Assembly: GCF_005869225.1 (NCBI RefSeq)
Contig: NZ_SWFP01000004.1
Span: 248,001 to 312,000 of the forward strand
DNA from: Dyadobacter bucti
GTDB taxonomy: Bacteria; Bacteroidota; Bacteroidia; Cytophagales; Spirosomataceae
Reading direction: 5' to 3'
Length of the DNA stretch: 64,000 nucleotides
Below the pieces are notes generated by a model that saw nothing but the letters and a program-made list of their open reading frames with translations, was not told the DNA's origin and did not search any database. This document shows, in pieces, positions 25,642 to 33,632 of the stretch; within the stretch, counting starts at the first letter, position 1; the number at the start of each line of letters is the position of its first letter. Made by a program: the position numbers and the translations under genes.

Positions 25642-28053
25642 ATGACTATCAGGTGTACGGTTTTATTCGCACTCTTCTGGCTGGGAAGCCTCTCCGTTAT
25701 GGCAGATTTATGCCAGCGGGTTTCTTCGGTCGGGGCTCAGCAGGACACGGTGTTGCCGGGAAGTGATCCACTGGCTTTCGACAAAGATCTTTCGTATACG
25801 CTGCTCAATGAGGCACATGGTTTTGCGGATAAGAAAATGGCGGAAAGTGCGCAGAAACGCGGGCAATACTGGAACCGGGATTTTACCTCCCGCAGCGCCT
25901 ACGAAACGTCCGTTGAACCCAATCGCAAGCGGCTTAGAAAGGCAATAGGGATTGATGAAAGAGGTTCTGAGAGGGGTAATTATAACCTTGGCTTACCGGA
26001 CCCCCGACCGCAGGTTGGAATGGAGCGGTTTGCTTATGACCGCGATTCGATCCTTGTGGCAGAGACTTCAAAGTATCGTGTCTATCAGGTTCGCTGGCCA
26101 GTACTGAGCCGGATTTCGGGAGAGGGGTTGCTGCTTGAACCCAAAAACAAAGCAACCGGAAGTGTGATCGCTATTCCCGATGCAGACCAGACCCCTGAAC
26201 AACTCGCCGGACTTGCGGCAGGTATTGCTCCGCAGTCTCAGTTTGCCCGTCATCTCGCTGAAAATGGCCTGCGCGTGCTCGTTCCTGTCCTCATCGACAG
26301 GTCGCCTGTATTTCCAGGAGAGACTAAAGAGCAAACAAAACGGGAATGGCTTTACCGACAGTCCTATCATATGGGTAAACACCTGATCGGATTTGAGGTG
26401 CAGAAAGTACTTGCGGCGGTAGATTGGTTTAAACAGACCTATGGAAGCAAGGAAAAAATTGGTGTTGCCGGTTATCTCGAGGGCGGGCTCATCGCCTTTT
26501 ATGCAGCGGCCGTCGATCCGCGTATTGATGTAACTTTGGTCAGCGGGTACTTTCAGTCACGCGAAAATGTTTGGAATGAGCCCATATACCGCAATGTATG
26601 GGGGCTGCTTAATGAATTCGGGGACGCAGAAATGGCGACTTTGATCGCTCCCAGAGCATTGATTGTTGAATATAGCGCCATACCGGAAATATGGGACGGC
26701 AAGCGGCAGGACCCGACCAATTTGTATAATTACTCCGGATACAAAGGCCATCTGAAGACACCGGATTTTGAAAATGTATCGAATGAGTTCAAAAGAATCG
26801 ATCAACTTTTGAAGCCTGACTTCCAGTTCCGCGAGCTGGTAGCAAAAGGTAAAAATGCGCCGACAGGGTTCGGGTCAATAGAAGCGCTGCATGTGTTTTG
26901 CAAAAAAATCGGGAAAGACAACATCCTGCCGTTATCCGGTGAAACCCCCAAAGACCAACGGGGATCGTTCAAACCGGCCGACCGGCAGTTCAGGCAGGCG
27001 AAGGAAATAGACAATCACGTGCAGTGGCTGCTGAGAGTTTCCGACTATGAGAGAAATAGCTTTTTTCTATATAAAGTCATACCTGAGATCGGCAACAGAA
27101 CCTGGAGCACCAAAACCTACCATCCCTATTATCCTGTCGGGCCGTTCATCGAAAAGTCAAAGCCTTACCGGACTATTTTTCAAAAGGAAATCATCGGAGA
27201 ATTTGATGACGAGCTTACGGATCCGTCGCCCCGGACACGTAAAATATACGACACCGTAAAATGGACCGGATACGAAGTGGTACTGAAAGTGTTCGATGGA
27301 TTATCCGCAGCCGGGATTTTATTAATTCCCAAAGACATTCAGCCCGACGAAAAACGGCCGGTCGTAGTTGTACAGCATGGCCGTAACGGTGTGCCGGCTA
27401 CTGTGATCGAAGGTAACACGAGCTACAACGATATCGGTGCCCGCCTGGCCGATCAGGGGTTTGTCGTTTTTGCACCATTTGGGATTTATAACGGTGAAGA
27501 CAGGTACCGATGGTTGGGGCGTAAAGCAAATACGCTGCAAAAGACGATGTTCTCTTTCGTTCTTGCCCAGCACAGGCAGATTCTCAACTGGTTACCGACG
27601 CTTTCTTATGTGGATAAAAACAGGATAGCATTCTATGGCAAAAGTTACGGAGGCGAAATGGCGATGCGCATTCCTTCAATTCTGGAAGGATATTGCCTGT
27701 CGGTGTGCTCGGGTGATTTCGGCGACTGGAGCCGGAAGGTGACGGACACCTATTGGCACAACAGCTTTATGAACACCATTGAATGGGAAATGCCTTATTT
27801 TAATATGGGAAGTACATTCAGCTATGCCGAAATGGCTTACCTGATTGCTCCCAGGCCATTTATGGTGGAGCGCGGCCACGACGATCTGGTACAGCCGGAT
27901 GAATGGGTCGCCTATGAATATGCCAAAGTAAAATACCTCTACGATCGGCTGAACCTGGGCGATAAAACTGATATCGAGTATTTTAACGGAGGGCATGCAT
28001 CACGGAACGAGGGTGTTTTTAAATTTTTGCACAAACATTTAAACTGGCCCTGA
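25642..28053 (+). CDS. Secreted tandem alpha/beta hydrolase (acetylxylan esterase/dienelactone-hydrolase-like)
   Basis: The 803-residue product has a probable signal peptide (TVLFALFWLGSLSVMA) and two alpha/beta-hydrolase halves. The second (about 565-803) has the nucleophile elbow GKSYGG with Ser668, a likely acid in ERGHDDLVQPDEW and a terminal His in NGGHASRNEG. The first (about 170-380) has the same fold cues (VIAIPDADQT, LRVLVPVLID, IAPRALIVEY), but its elbow reads GYLEGG with Leu279 where Ser is expected. One active and one dead domain is therefore likely. Periplasmic ester hydrolysis on a glycan is plausible; the substrate is unknown. The next gene converges, with only 6 bp between the stops. 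Confidence 0.75.
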   Translation: MTIRCTVLFALFWLGSLSVMADLCQRVSSVGAQQDTVLPGSDPLAFDKDLSYTLLNEAHGFADKKMAESAQKRGQYWNRDFTSRSAYETSVEPNRKRLRKAIGIDERGSERGNYNLGLPDPRPQVGMERFAYDRDSILVAETSKYRVYQVRWPVLSRISGEGLLLEPKNKATGSVIAIPDADQTPEQLAGLAAGIAPQSQFARHLAENGLRVLVPVLIDRSPVFPGETKEQTKREWLYRQSYHMGKHLIGFEVQKVLAAVDWFKQTYGSKEKIGVAGYLEGGLIAFYAAAVDPRIDVTLVSGYFQSRENVWNEPIYRNVWGLLNEFGDAEMATLIAPRALIVEYSAIPEIWDGKRQDPTNLYNYSGYKGHLKTPDFENVSNEFKRIDQLLKPDFQFRELVAKGKNAPTGFGSIEALHVFCKKIGKDNILPLSGETPKDQRGSFKPADRQFRQAKEIDNHVQWLLRVSDYERNSFFLYKVIPEIGNRTWSTKTYHPYYPVGPFIEKSKPYRTIFQKEIIGEFDDELTDPSPRTRKIYDTVKWTGYEVVLKVFDGLSAAGILLIPKDIQPDEKRPVVVVQHGRNGVPATVIEGNTSYNDIGARLADQGFVVFAPFGIYNGEDRYRWLGRKANTLQKTMFSFVLAQHRQILNWLPTLSYVDKNRIAFYGKSYGGEMAMRIPSILEGYCLSVCSGDFGDWSRKVTDTYWHNSFMNTIEWEMPYFNMGSTFSYAEMAYLIAPRPFMVERGHDDLVQPDEWVAYEYAKVKYLYDRLNLGDKTDIEYFNGGHASRNEGVFKFLHKHLNWP

Positions 28054-28059
28054 GCCATG

Positions 28060-28890
28060 TCAATGAGCAAGGCGAGATCCCGGCTCGAAGATCACCCGGG
28101 TCATGAAACTCATCCCGTCGGTCCGGGAGTTTGTGGGAATGCCTGTTACGAAGCCGAGCGACAGGTTGGACGCCAGGATCAATTTTATTTGCGGACGCAG
28201 CACCGTATGGTGGCTCGTGCCGGAGAACTCATCATTTACCTCAACACCCACGAAATTTCCGCCAGGCAGCACATAATGCATACTGGCGTTGGTCTGATAA
28301 AACAAGTCGCGCCTCGATTCCCCCGGTGTAATCTCCCATTCAGGCCCGGTATAGATCATGCTGTTTATCCTGTTCCCCCATTTTTTAGCAACGATAAAGA
28401 ACGGACTGATGGAATTTCCTTTCAGCATTCCCCGCCCATGATCGATCGAGTAAAATGAATGTGCGCGAAATTCATGCATATATCCCCCGGCCATGGACAT
28501 CTGATGTTTTTCGGAAACCAGGAAAGTGTATTGCGCGGCCAGTTTCAATCCTTCAATGCGGTTTCTGGGTATCTCTGCGCCTTCCTGCGCATGAGCCGAT
28601 TTGTAAAAAGCAAATGGAACTTCCACTTCCAGCCCAAGCCGGTTTACAGGTGAAAATTCATATTCGACGAAAGAGTGGTTGATCCTGTAATCTTTGTGTG
28701 CCTCTATGCCATAGCCGACATTCCATTCTTTTTCCCCCTTTCTGGCGCCGAGGTCGCGGATCAGGTCCATGTAAAGTGGTTCGGCGTGGTGTATTTTCAG
28801 GGGCTTTGCTTGCTGTGTTGAATCGGTCTGTGCGGTAACCGGCATACTTGCCGAAACGAAAAATAGGATGGTGATGATGATGTGTTTCAT
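28060..28890 (-). CDS. Predicted outer-membrane beta-barrel protein
   Basis: The 276-residue product starts with a signal peptide (MKHIIITILFFVSASMPVTA). The mature part opens with KIHHAEPLYMDLIRDLGARKGEKEWNVGYG, here a HAEPLYMDLIRDLGARKGE-type block, then alternating short strands such as HSFVEYEFSPVNRLGLEVEV, VGVEVNDEFSG and NLSLGFVTGIPTN. The protein ends in a strand with MTRVIFEPGSRLAH. This pattern fits a small outer-membrane barrel of unknown function. It lies 73 bp downstream of the kinase gene on the same strand and has its own tandem 11-bp repeats upstream, like those before the response regulator, so it is a likely target of that system. Confidence 0.6.
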   Translation of the reverse strand: MKHIIITILFFVSASMPVTAQTDSTQQAKPLKIHHAEPLYMDLIRDLGARKGEKEWNVGYGIEAHKDYRINHSFVEYEFSPVNRLGLEVEVPFAFYKSAHAQEGAEIPRNRIEGLKLAAQYTFLVSEKHQMSMAGGYMHEFRAHSFYSIDHGRGMLKGNSISPFFIVAKKWGNRINSMIYTGPEWEITPGESRRDLFYQTNASMHYVLPGGNFVGVEVNDEFSGTSHHTVLRPQIKLILASNLSLGFVTGIPTNSRTDGMSFMTRVIFEPGSRLAH

Positions 28891-28928
28891 GTCTTTAACG
28901 TTTTTTAATACAAGGTTAAAGGCTAAAA

Positions 28929-28950
28929 CCGGAAGGAATTGGGAAAGAAT
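28929..28950. promoter_or_regulatory. Tandem 11-bp direct repeats upstream of the beta-barrel gene
   Basis: CCGGAAGGAAT and TGGGAAAGAAT lie end to end, 39-60 bp before the start codon at 28890. They resemble the pair at 30937-30958. An 11-bp period is typical of OmpR-family binding sites. Confidence 0.5.
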
Positions 28951-28963
28951 AAGTGATTTTGGG

Positions 28964-30238
28964 CTAATCAGAATTATTTACAAATACTTTTATCGCATGT
29001 TTTCCATCAAAGTCATAGGTAATGCGGAAGCCGTACAAATCCGCGATCGCTTTGACGATCGCCAGCCCCAGGCCGGTATTGTTCTTATCCCCCGATTCTT
29101 TGTGAAAACGGCGGAATATTTTCTCCTGATCCAGGGGTATAGCCGATCCTGAATTTGAAATTTTGAAATAACCCGTACCAATTTCTATGTCCAGCACTCC
29201 ATTCGTGTGGTTATGTACAATCGCATTTTTCATCAGGTTTGAGATCAACATGATCGCCAGGTCCCTTTGCATCACCACATTCAACTGGTTTTTTTCCGCT
29301 ATTGAAATTACGACGCCTTTATACGCTGCAAAATCGGCGAATTCTTCTCTCAGGCCCGACACTACTGCATTCACCGACACCGTTTCTGTTTCACCAAACT
29401 GCCGGTTCTCTATTTTCGAAAGCAGCAAAAGGGATCTATTCAGCCGGGTCAGCCTTTCCAGCGTCTGGATCACCTGCCCGATTGTTTCCAGGCCCGCTTC
29501 TGTGAGTTCATTTTTTTCAGCGAGCAATTCCAGTCTGTTCATACTGATCGCGATGGGTGTCTGCAATTCATGCGATGCATTCTCGATAAACTGCTTTTGG
29601 CTGTTGTAGGTCTCTAAAGCATGTTGCACCAGCGAAGTGACCGACTCACTCAGCACCTTGAACTCCTTGACATTGGTATCCTCCGCCTGGAAAGACTGAT
29701 GTTTCCCGAGCCTGAAATTTTTGAGCTGATCAACCAGCTTGTAAAATGGCTTCCAAACCTTTTTCAGAAGAAAGTTATTGACGATCAGAATACTGGCGAG
29801 CAAAGCAATGTAGAGCCAGATAAGGGCGAAAAACAAATCCTCGATCAGGTCGTCCTCCTCTACCATGGATGAAATAACCTTCAATTCGTAGTATTTTTTG
29901 TCAAGCTTAAATGATGTGGTCAGCAGACGGACCGGCTCCATGTCCTCTTCGTACGGCATGTACATCAGCGTGTCTTTATGGACGTCCTTGATTTTTTTCG
30001 CACTTTCCCTGCTGATCTCCCGGATCTCGTAGTTCCCCTCGGCGAATTCCGTCTTGTGCAACGTGCTGCGATCGGCATGTGCCTTTTCGATGATCAGCAT
30101 TTTGTAATTATCAAGCCCATCGTCCAGGCTGTCGTACACTTCGTCGAGCATATTCACATAAAAAATCACCGCCCAGACGCTCAATATCCCGAACAATGCA
30201 AATGCGAGGTATTTTAAGGTATGATTGAGCAAATTCAT
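28964..30238 (-). CDS. Membrane sensor histidine kinase (HisKA/HATPase)
   Basis: The 424-residue product has a transmembrane helix at about 9-30, a periplasmic region of about 100 residues, and a second helix at about 132-157. The HisKA box is FIENASHELQTPIAIS with His223. The N box (NLMKNAIVHNHTNG) and G2 box (GLGLAIVKAIADLYG) form the ATPase domain. This is a standard OmpR-partner kinase. Its ATG overlaps the stop of the response regulator gene by four bases, so the pair is coupled. The sensor region has no recognised ligand domain. The barrel gene downstream is the probable target. Confidence 0.93.
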   Translation of the reverse strand: MNLLNHTLKYLAFALFGILSVWAVIFYVNMLDEVYDSLDDGLDNYKMLIIEKAHADRSTLHKTEFAEGNYEIREISRESAKKIKDVHKDTLMYMPYEEDMEPVRLLTTSFKLDKKYYELKVISSMVEEDDLIEDLFFALIWLYIALLASILIVNNFLLKKVWKPFYKLVDQLKNFRLGKHQSFQAEDTNVKEFKVLSESVTSLVQHALETYNSQKQFIENASHELQTPIAISMNRLELLAEKNELTEAGLETIGQVIQTLERLTRLNRSLLLLSKIENRQFGETETVSVNAVVSGLREEFADFAAYKGVVISIAEKNQLNVVMQRDLAIMLISNLMKNAIVHNHTNGVLDIEIGTGYFKISNSGSAIPLDQEKIFRRFHKESGDKNNTGLGLAIVKAIADLYGFRITYDFDGKHAIKVFVNNSD

Positions 30239-30912
30239 AACTGTACCAATTTGTAGCCGATCCCGTAAACAGCCTGGATTTCTACATCAGCCTGATTGTC
30301 TTTCAGCTTCTTCCGGAGGTTCTTTATTTGTGAGTAAATAAACTCATAATCGTCTGCCTGGTCCATATAATCTCCCCATACATGTTCGGCCAGAGAAGTT
30401 TTGTTTACGAGCCGGTTCTTGTTGACGATCATATACGTGAGTATGTCAAATTCCTTCCGGTTCAAAAGCAAGGGCTCTCCGGCAATCGCCAGTGTCCTTT
30501 CTTCCGGATCCAGTACGAGGTTACCGATCACGATCCGGCTTTTGCCCTGAAAAGATTTTCTGCGTAATACCGATTTGACGCGGGCAGTAAGCTCTGCCAT
30601 GTGAAAAGGCTTGGTGAGATAGTCGTCCGCTCCGAGATTCAGGCCTGCCAGCTTGTCATCCAGCGAATCCTTAGCGGAAATGATGATCACGTTATCCGAT
30701 TTGTCCAGGTTTTTCAATTCCTGCAAAAGGTCGAGCCCGCTGCCGCCTGGCAGCATGATATCCAGCAAAATGCAGTCGTAATGAAAGGAAATAATCTTAT
30801 CCAGCGCCGAGTGGTAGGTGCCCGCCGTTTCAACCAGAAAGTTTTCCAGTTCCAGCGACTGCCGGATCACGTCCAGCAAGTCGGCTTCGTCCTCAATGAT
30901 CAGAATTTTCAT
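30235..30912 (-). CDS. OmpR-family response regulator
   Basis: The product from the ATG at 30912 (MKILIIEDEADLL) has 225 residues. The receiver has the acidic pair in EDE, the phosphate-accepting Asp51 (LLDIMLPGGSG), and Lys in DYLTKPFHMAEL. The C-terminal winged helix has LNRKEFDILTYMIVN and YSQIKNLRKKL followed by YGIGYKL. The frame could be extended to 30981, but that part has no family similarity and would cover the tandem repeats 25-46 bp upstream. Those repeats suggest autoregulation. Confidence 0.95.
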   Translation of the reverse strand: MKILIIEDEADLLDVIRQSLELENFLVETAGTYHSALDKIISFHYDCILLDIMLPGGSGLDLLQELKNLDKSDNVIIISAKDSLDDKLAGLNLGADDYLTKPFHMAELTARVKSVLRRKSFQGKSRIVIGNLVLDPEERTLAIAGEPLLLNRKEFDILTYMIVNKNRLVNKTSLAEHVWGDYMDQADDYEFIYSQIKNLRKKLKDNQADVEIQAVYGIGYKLVQL

Positions 30913-30936
30913 AGACCGTAAATTTGAGATACAAAA

Positions 30937-30958
30937 CTGGAAAGAATCTGGAAAGATT
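30937..30958. promoter_or_regulatory. Tandem 11-bp direct repeats upstream of the response regulator
   Basis: CTGGAAAGAAT and CTGGAAAGATT are adjacent and differ at one base. They lie 25-46 bp before the start codon at 30912. Over 23 bp they share about 17 bases with the pair before the barrel gene. Confidence 0.55.
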
Positions 30959-31064
30959 GTCGTAACCCACTTTGATCGCATCCGTTTTTCTGCAATTTAG
31001 GAGAGTTTGCCGCTTCCGGCTGACTTTGCGTGGGGCAAGGCTGCGGCCACAGACCTGCCTGCTT

Positions 31065-31766
31065 TTATTTTTTCTTTTTCGGAGGTGCCGTATTCAGGGA
31101 GGTTGCAAAATAAGGTTCCAGGTGTTTGAACATCGCTTGTCTGAAATCATCCGAGGTTCCTTTCCGTATCACTTCCAGGATGTCCCTGTGCGTCACAGGG
31201 TTGGGTAATTCTACATGTGCCCTCTTTTTAGAATAATCGGTGAACACATGATTGAAAACGGGCATTAACAAAATTTGAAATCTCTTGAAAGTACTGTTGC
31301 CGGTCATTTCATATAATTTTCCATGAAAAGCTATCTCTTCTTCTTTCGTTACTTCGAAGTCATTGCTTTGCAGGTTGACTATCGCTTCCAGTTCTTCAAT
31401 ATCTTTCTTCGTTTTGCGTGCGAAGAGGAACTCTGCTATACCCATTTCGAGGATCAGGCGCAATTCAAAAATGTTTTTCAGGTTTTTTGTCCCCAGGATA
31501 AATGGATTGAGGACTTTCTCCATGCCAGTCAACAGATCGGGCTGGGACATCACCATCCCTTTTCTGGGACGAGTTTCAATCATGCCCAGCATGCGGAGAC
31601 GGCTCAGAGCCTCGCGGACTACATTGCGGCTCACATTCAGCTTTTGGGCCATTTCCATTTCATTCGGAAGAGGGTCCCCCGGTTTGAAGGCGTTTTCTTC
31701 AAAATATTCGCGGAGGATATTCTCCACGCGATCCGTCATGGACAAACTTTCAAGGGGTGCAAGCAT
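31065..31766 (-). CDS. GntR-family transcriptional regulator, FadR/FCD subfamily
   Basis: The 233-residue product has an N-terminal winged helix (LREYFEENAFKPGDPLPNEM, then AQKLNVSRNVVREALSRLRM and IETRPRKGMVM). An all-helical FCD domain follows (FELRLILEMGIAEFLFARKT, EEIAFHGKLYEMTGN, HRDILEVIRKG), with His and Asp/Glu positions that commonly bind a metal and an organic acid. The tail is lysine-rich (PPKKKK). It is divergent from the desuccinylase-like gene, and a FadR-type operator lies between them, so it probably represses that gene. The ligand is unknown but is likely to be a carboxylate. Confidence 0.92.
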   Translation of the reverse strand: MLAPLESLSMTDRVENILREYFEENAFKPGDPLPNEMEMAQKLNVSRNVVREALSRLRMLGMIETRPRKGMVMSQPDLLTGMEKVLNPFILGTKNLKNIFELRLILEMGIAEFLFARKTKKDIEELEAIVNLQSNDFEVTKEEEIAFHGKLYEMTGNSTFKRFQILLMPVFNHVFTDYSKKRAHVELPNPVTHRDILEVIRKGTSDDFRQAMFKHLEPYFATSLNTAPPKKKK

Positions 31767-31810
31767 AGTAGTGAAGTGATTATTCGGGTCTTTTCATTCA
31801 AATTGACGCC

Positions 31811-31818
31811 CAAAATTA
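31811..31818 (-). promoter_or_regulatory. -7 box for the GntR gene
   Basis: On the minus strand this reads TAATTTTG, an exact TAnnTTTG match, about 45 bp before the GntR start codon. The -33 region is weak. Confidence 0.4.
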
Positions 31819-31862
31819 GCATGATTAGAGATGTGAATATTTAACAATTATTTTCAATACAA

Positions 31863-31896
31863 TTTGGCTTATATTAAAATTCAATTATTAGATTTG
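31863..31896 (+). promoter_or_regulatory. Promoter of the desuccinylase-like gene
   Basis: TTTG (31863-31866) and TAGATTTG (31889-31896) match the Bacteroidota -33 and -7 boxes with a 22-bp spacer, slightly long. The start codon lies 86 bp downstream of the -7 box. Confidence 0.5.
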
Positions 31897-31906
31897 TTCT
31901 ACAAAT
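31892..31906. promoter_or_regulatory. FadR/FCD-type operator
   Basis: ATTTGT TCT ACAAAT is a perfect inverted repeat. Its core TTGTTCTACAA fits the FadR-subfamily consensus TNGTNNNACNA exactly. It overlaps the -7 box of the desuccinylase-like promoter, a position expected for repression by the divergent GntR protein. Confidence 0.6.
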
Positions 31907-31982
31907 AAACATAAAATTTAATGATTATCCATCGGTTAGCTTCTCGATCGCACAGGAATGTTGTGTTTGATGCGAGACTGGC

Positions 31983-32960
31983 GTGCGTAAGGGTATCGAT
32001 TGGATTGTAGCAGGATCAAACATGAGTGTAGGAGCTGAGTTTTTTGAATACAAAAAGTTTTCCGGCGGGCGCCCTGGGCCGCGACTTTTACTGATCGCCG
32101 GCATTCATGGTGATGAGTATGAGCCCATGCTGGCGGCAACTGCTTTGATACAAGAACTTCCGGAGCTGTTGTCGGCCGGAGAGGTGGTAGTGGTGCCCGT
32201 CGCTAATTATAGCGCTTACCTCGGTCAGGCACGTTGCGGGGCCGATGGCCTCGATCTTGCCCGTACATGCCCTGGCGACCTGAATGGGAGTATCACGGAA
32301 CAGACAGCCCACCATCTCAGTGCGCTCATCAGGAATTCCGATTATTTGGTGGATATGCATACCGGAGGTCTGATGTACGATATTTCACCATTGGCCGGTT
32401 ACATGCTGCACCCTTCTGCGGAAGTGCTGGAAAAACAACGGCAGATGGCAGCAGCCTTCAACCTCCCGATCATGTGGGGAACAGAACCCGGGCCGGAAGG
32501 CAGGACGCTGTCCGTCGCGCGTGACGCTCATGTTCCGGCGATATATCTGGAGTACGGCGGCGGAACGGGTTTGCGACCGCAAGTCATAAAAGCATACAAA
32601 GAAGGCGTCATCAATTTGCTGAAGAGCCTGCGGATGATCGATAGCCCGCCCGATATCCTACCGCTGGTAAACCGATACTGGGTAGAAGACCATCGGCTCG
32701 ACAGCGGTTTTCTGCAGGGAAAAATGCCTTCTCCGGCTGACGGGATTTTTGAAAAGAATGTCGGAATAGGAAACCTGGTGGTGCAGGGACAAAAATGGGG
32801 TAGCGTCATCAATCCGGTTTCAGGTGAACACACGCCGGTATATGCTGATATCAACGGCCTGGCCTTTCTGATCCGTGATATTGTAAAAGTTAAAAAGGGC
32901 GATTCGCTGGGAGGGATTTTACCTGTTCAGGAAACCGGGAAAATAGTCACCTGCGAATGA
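31983..32960 (+). CDS. Succinylglutamate desuccinylase/aspartoacylase-family zinc hydrolase (M14-like)
   Basis: The 325-residue product has the family zinc site: AGIHGDEYEP with His42 and Glu45, and LVDMHTGG with His126. The catalytic Glu is probably Glu190 in IYLEYGGG. The C-terminal part (PADGIFEKNVGIGNLVVQGQ, then VKKGDSLGGIL) is the small beta domain of these enzymes. The family cleaves N-acyl amino acids or related amides; the substrate here is not readable. The start used is GTG at 31983; ATG at 32022 (MSVGAEF) is possible. There is no signal peptide, so it is cytoplasmic. The divergent GntR gene is the likely repressor. Confidence 0.87.
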   Translation: MRKGIDWIVAGSNMSVGAEFFEYKKFSGGRPGPRLLLIAGIHGDEYEPMLAATALIQELPELLSAGEVVVVPVANYSAYLGQARCGADGLDLARTCPGDLNGSITEQTAHHLSALIRNSDYLVDMHTGGLMYDISPLAGYMLHPSAEVLEKQRQMAAAFNLPIMWGTEPGPEGRTLSVARDAHVPAIYLEYGGGTGLRPQVIKAYKEGVINLLKSLRMIDSPPDILPLVNRYWVEDHRLDSGFLQGKMPSPADGIFEKNVGIGNLVVQGQKWGSVINPVSGEHTPVYADINGLAFLIRDIVKVKKGDSLGGILPVQETGKIVTCE

Positions 32961-33632
32961 TCAGAAAGCAGCACTTATTGTCGGTTTATCAATGTGATGT
33001 ATGACAGGTTCAGATCAAACCTTCGTAACTATCCAGTCAAAAAAGGACAATTCTCCGGCGAATTTTGAGCTCGATCCGGAAAACATGGGCAGCGTCTGTA
33101 TTCTCAAGTCGTAAGGCCGGTACTTTTTTGCTCCCCGACGTGTAAGCAAATACGTCAATGTGTTTTTGGCCCCTTACCATTGCCGTGCAGATCTACTTTG
33201 GAGAAAAAGTGCCAGGGGGTAAGTAGGATTTAGGTAAACGCTTGTTTACTAACATGTAGTAAATGACACCATCATATGCCGGAATTCTCCTTTTAACACC
33301 GGATAAACCCTTAGGCCATGAAATATTTTCTTATTACAACTTCCCCATTTTCCCGTGCAGGGGCAGAGCCCCGGCTTCAGATCAAACCGCGACGCCAGAC
33401 ATCTGCCCATTTTCGTTAACGCACCCGGGATCTCAATTTTGCCATAAAAGCTGGTTTTGCAAAGATCTGTGATCTTTTGCGAGTCCATACTTAGCCTAAA
33501 ATGAACTTCCACCAAACCCCCATGATCCAACCTATGTAAAAACCAAAGCATGTCAATTGTGGACGGAATTGCGAATGCAAGTCCACCCGTTTACTTACTT
33601 AATCCATTTTTACTCATCTTAAATCAATTAAA
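32961..33632. other. Long intergenic region before susC with stacked palindromes
   Basis: No convincing gene is seen in 672 bp. GTAAAC-GCTT-GTTTAC (33234-33249) overlaps TTTACTA-N5-TAGTAAA (33245-33263), and both are perfect inverted repeats. TTCAGATCAAACC occurs twice (33009-33021 and 33376-33388). GGGGC-AGA-GCCCC (33360-33372) is a short strong hairpin. A 100-codon minus-strand frame at 33249-33551 has no family features. The region probably holds the regulatory sites of the SusC/SusD pair. Confidence 0.4.

Noticed and set aside
33249-33551. Minus-strand frame of 100 codons in the gap before susC
   Set aside because: No leader, no family motif, covers palindromes; the codon pattern is not convincing.
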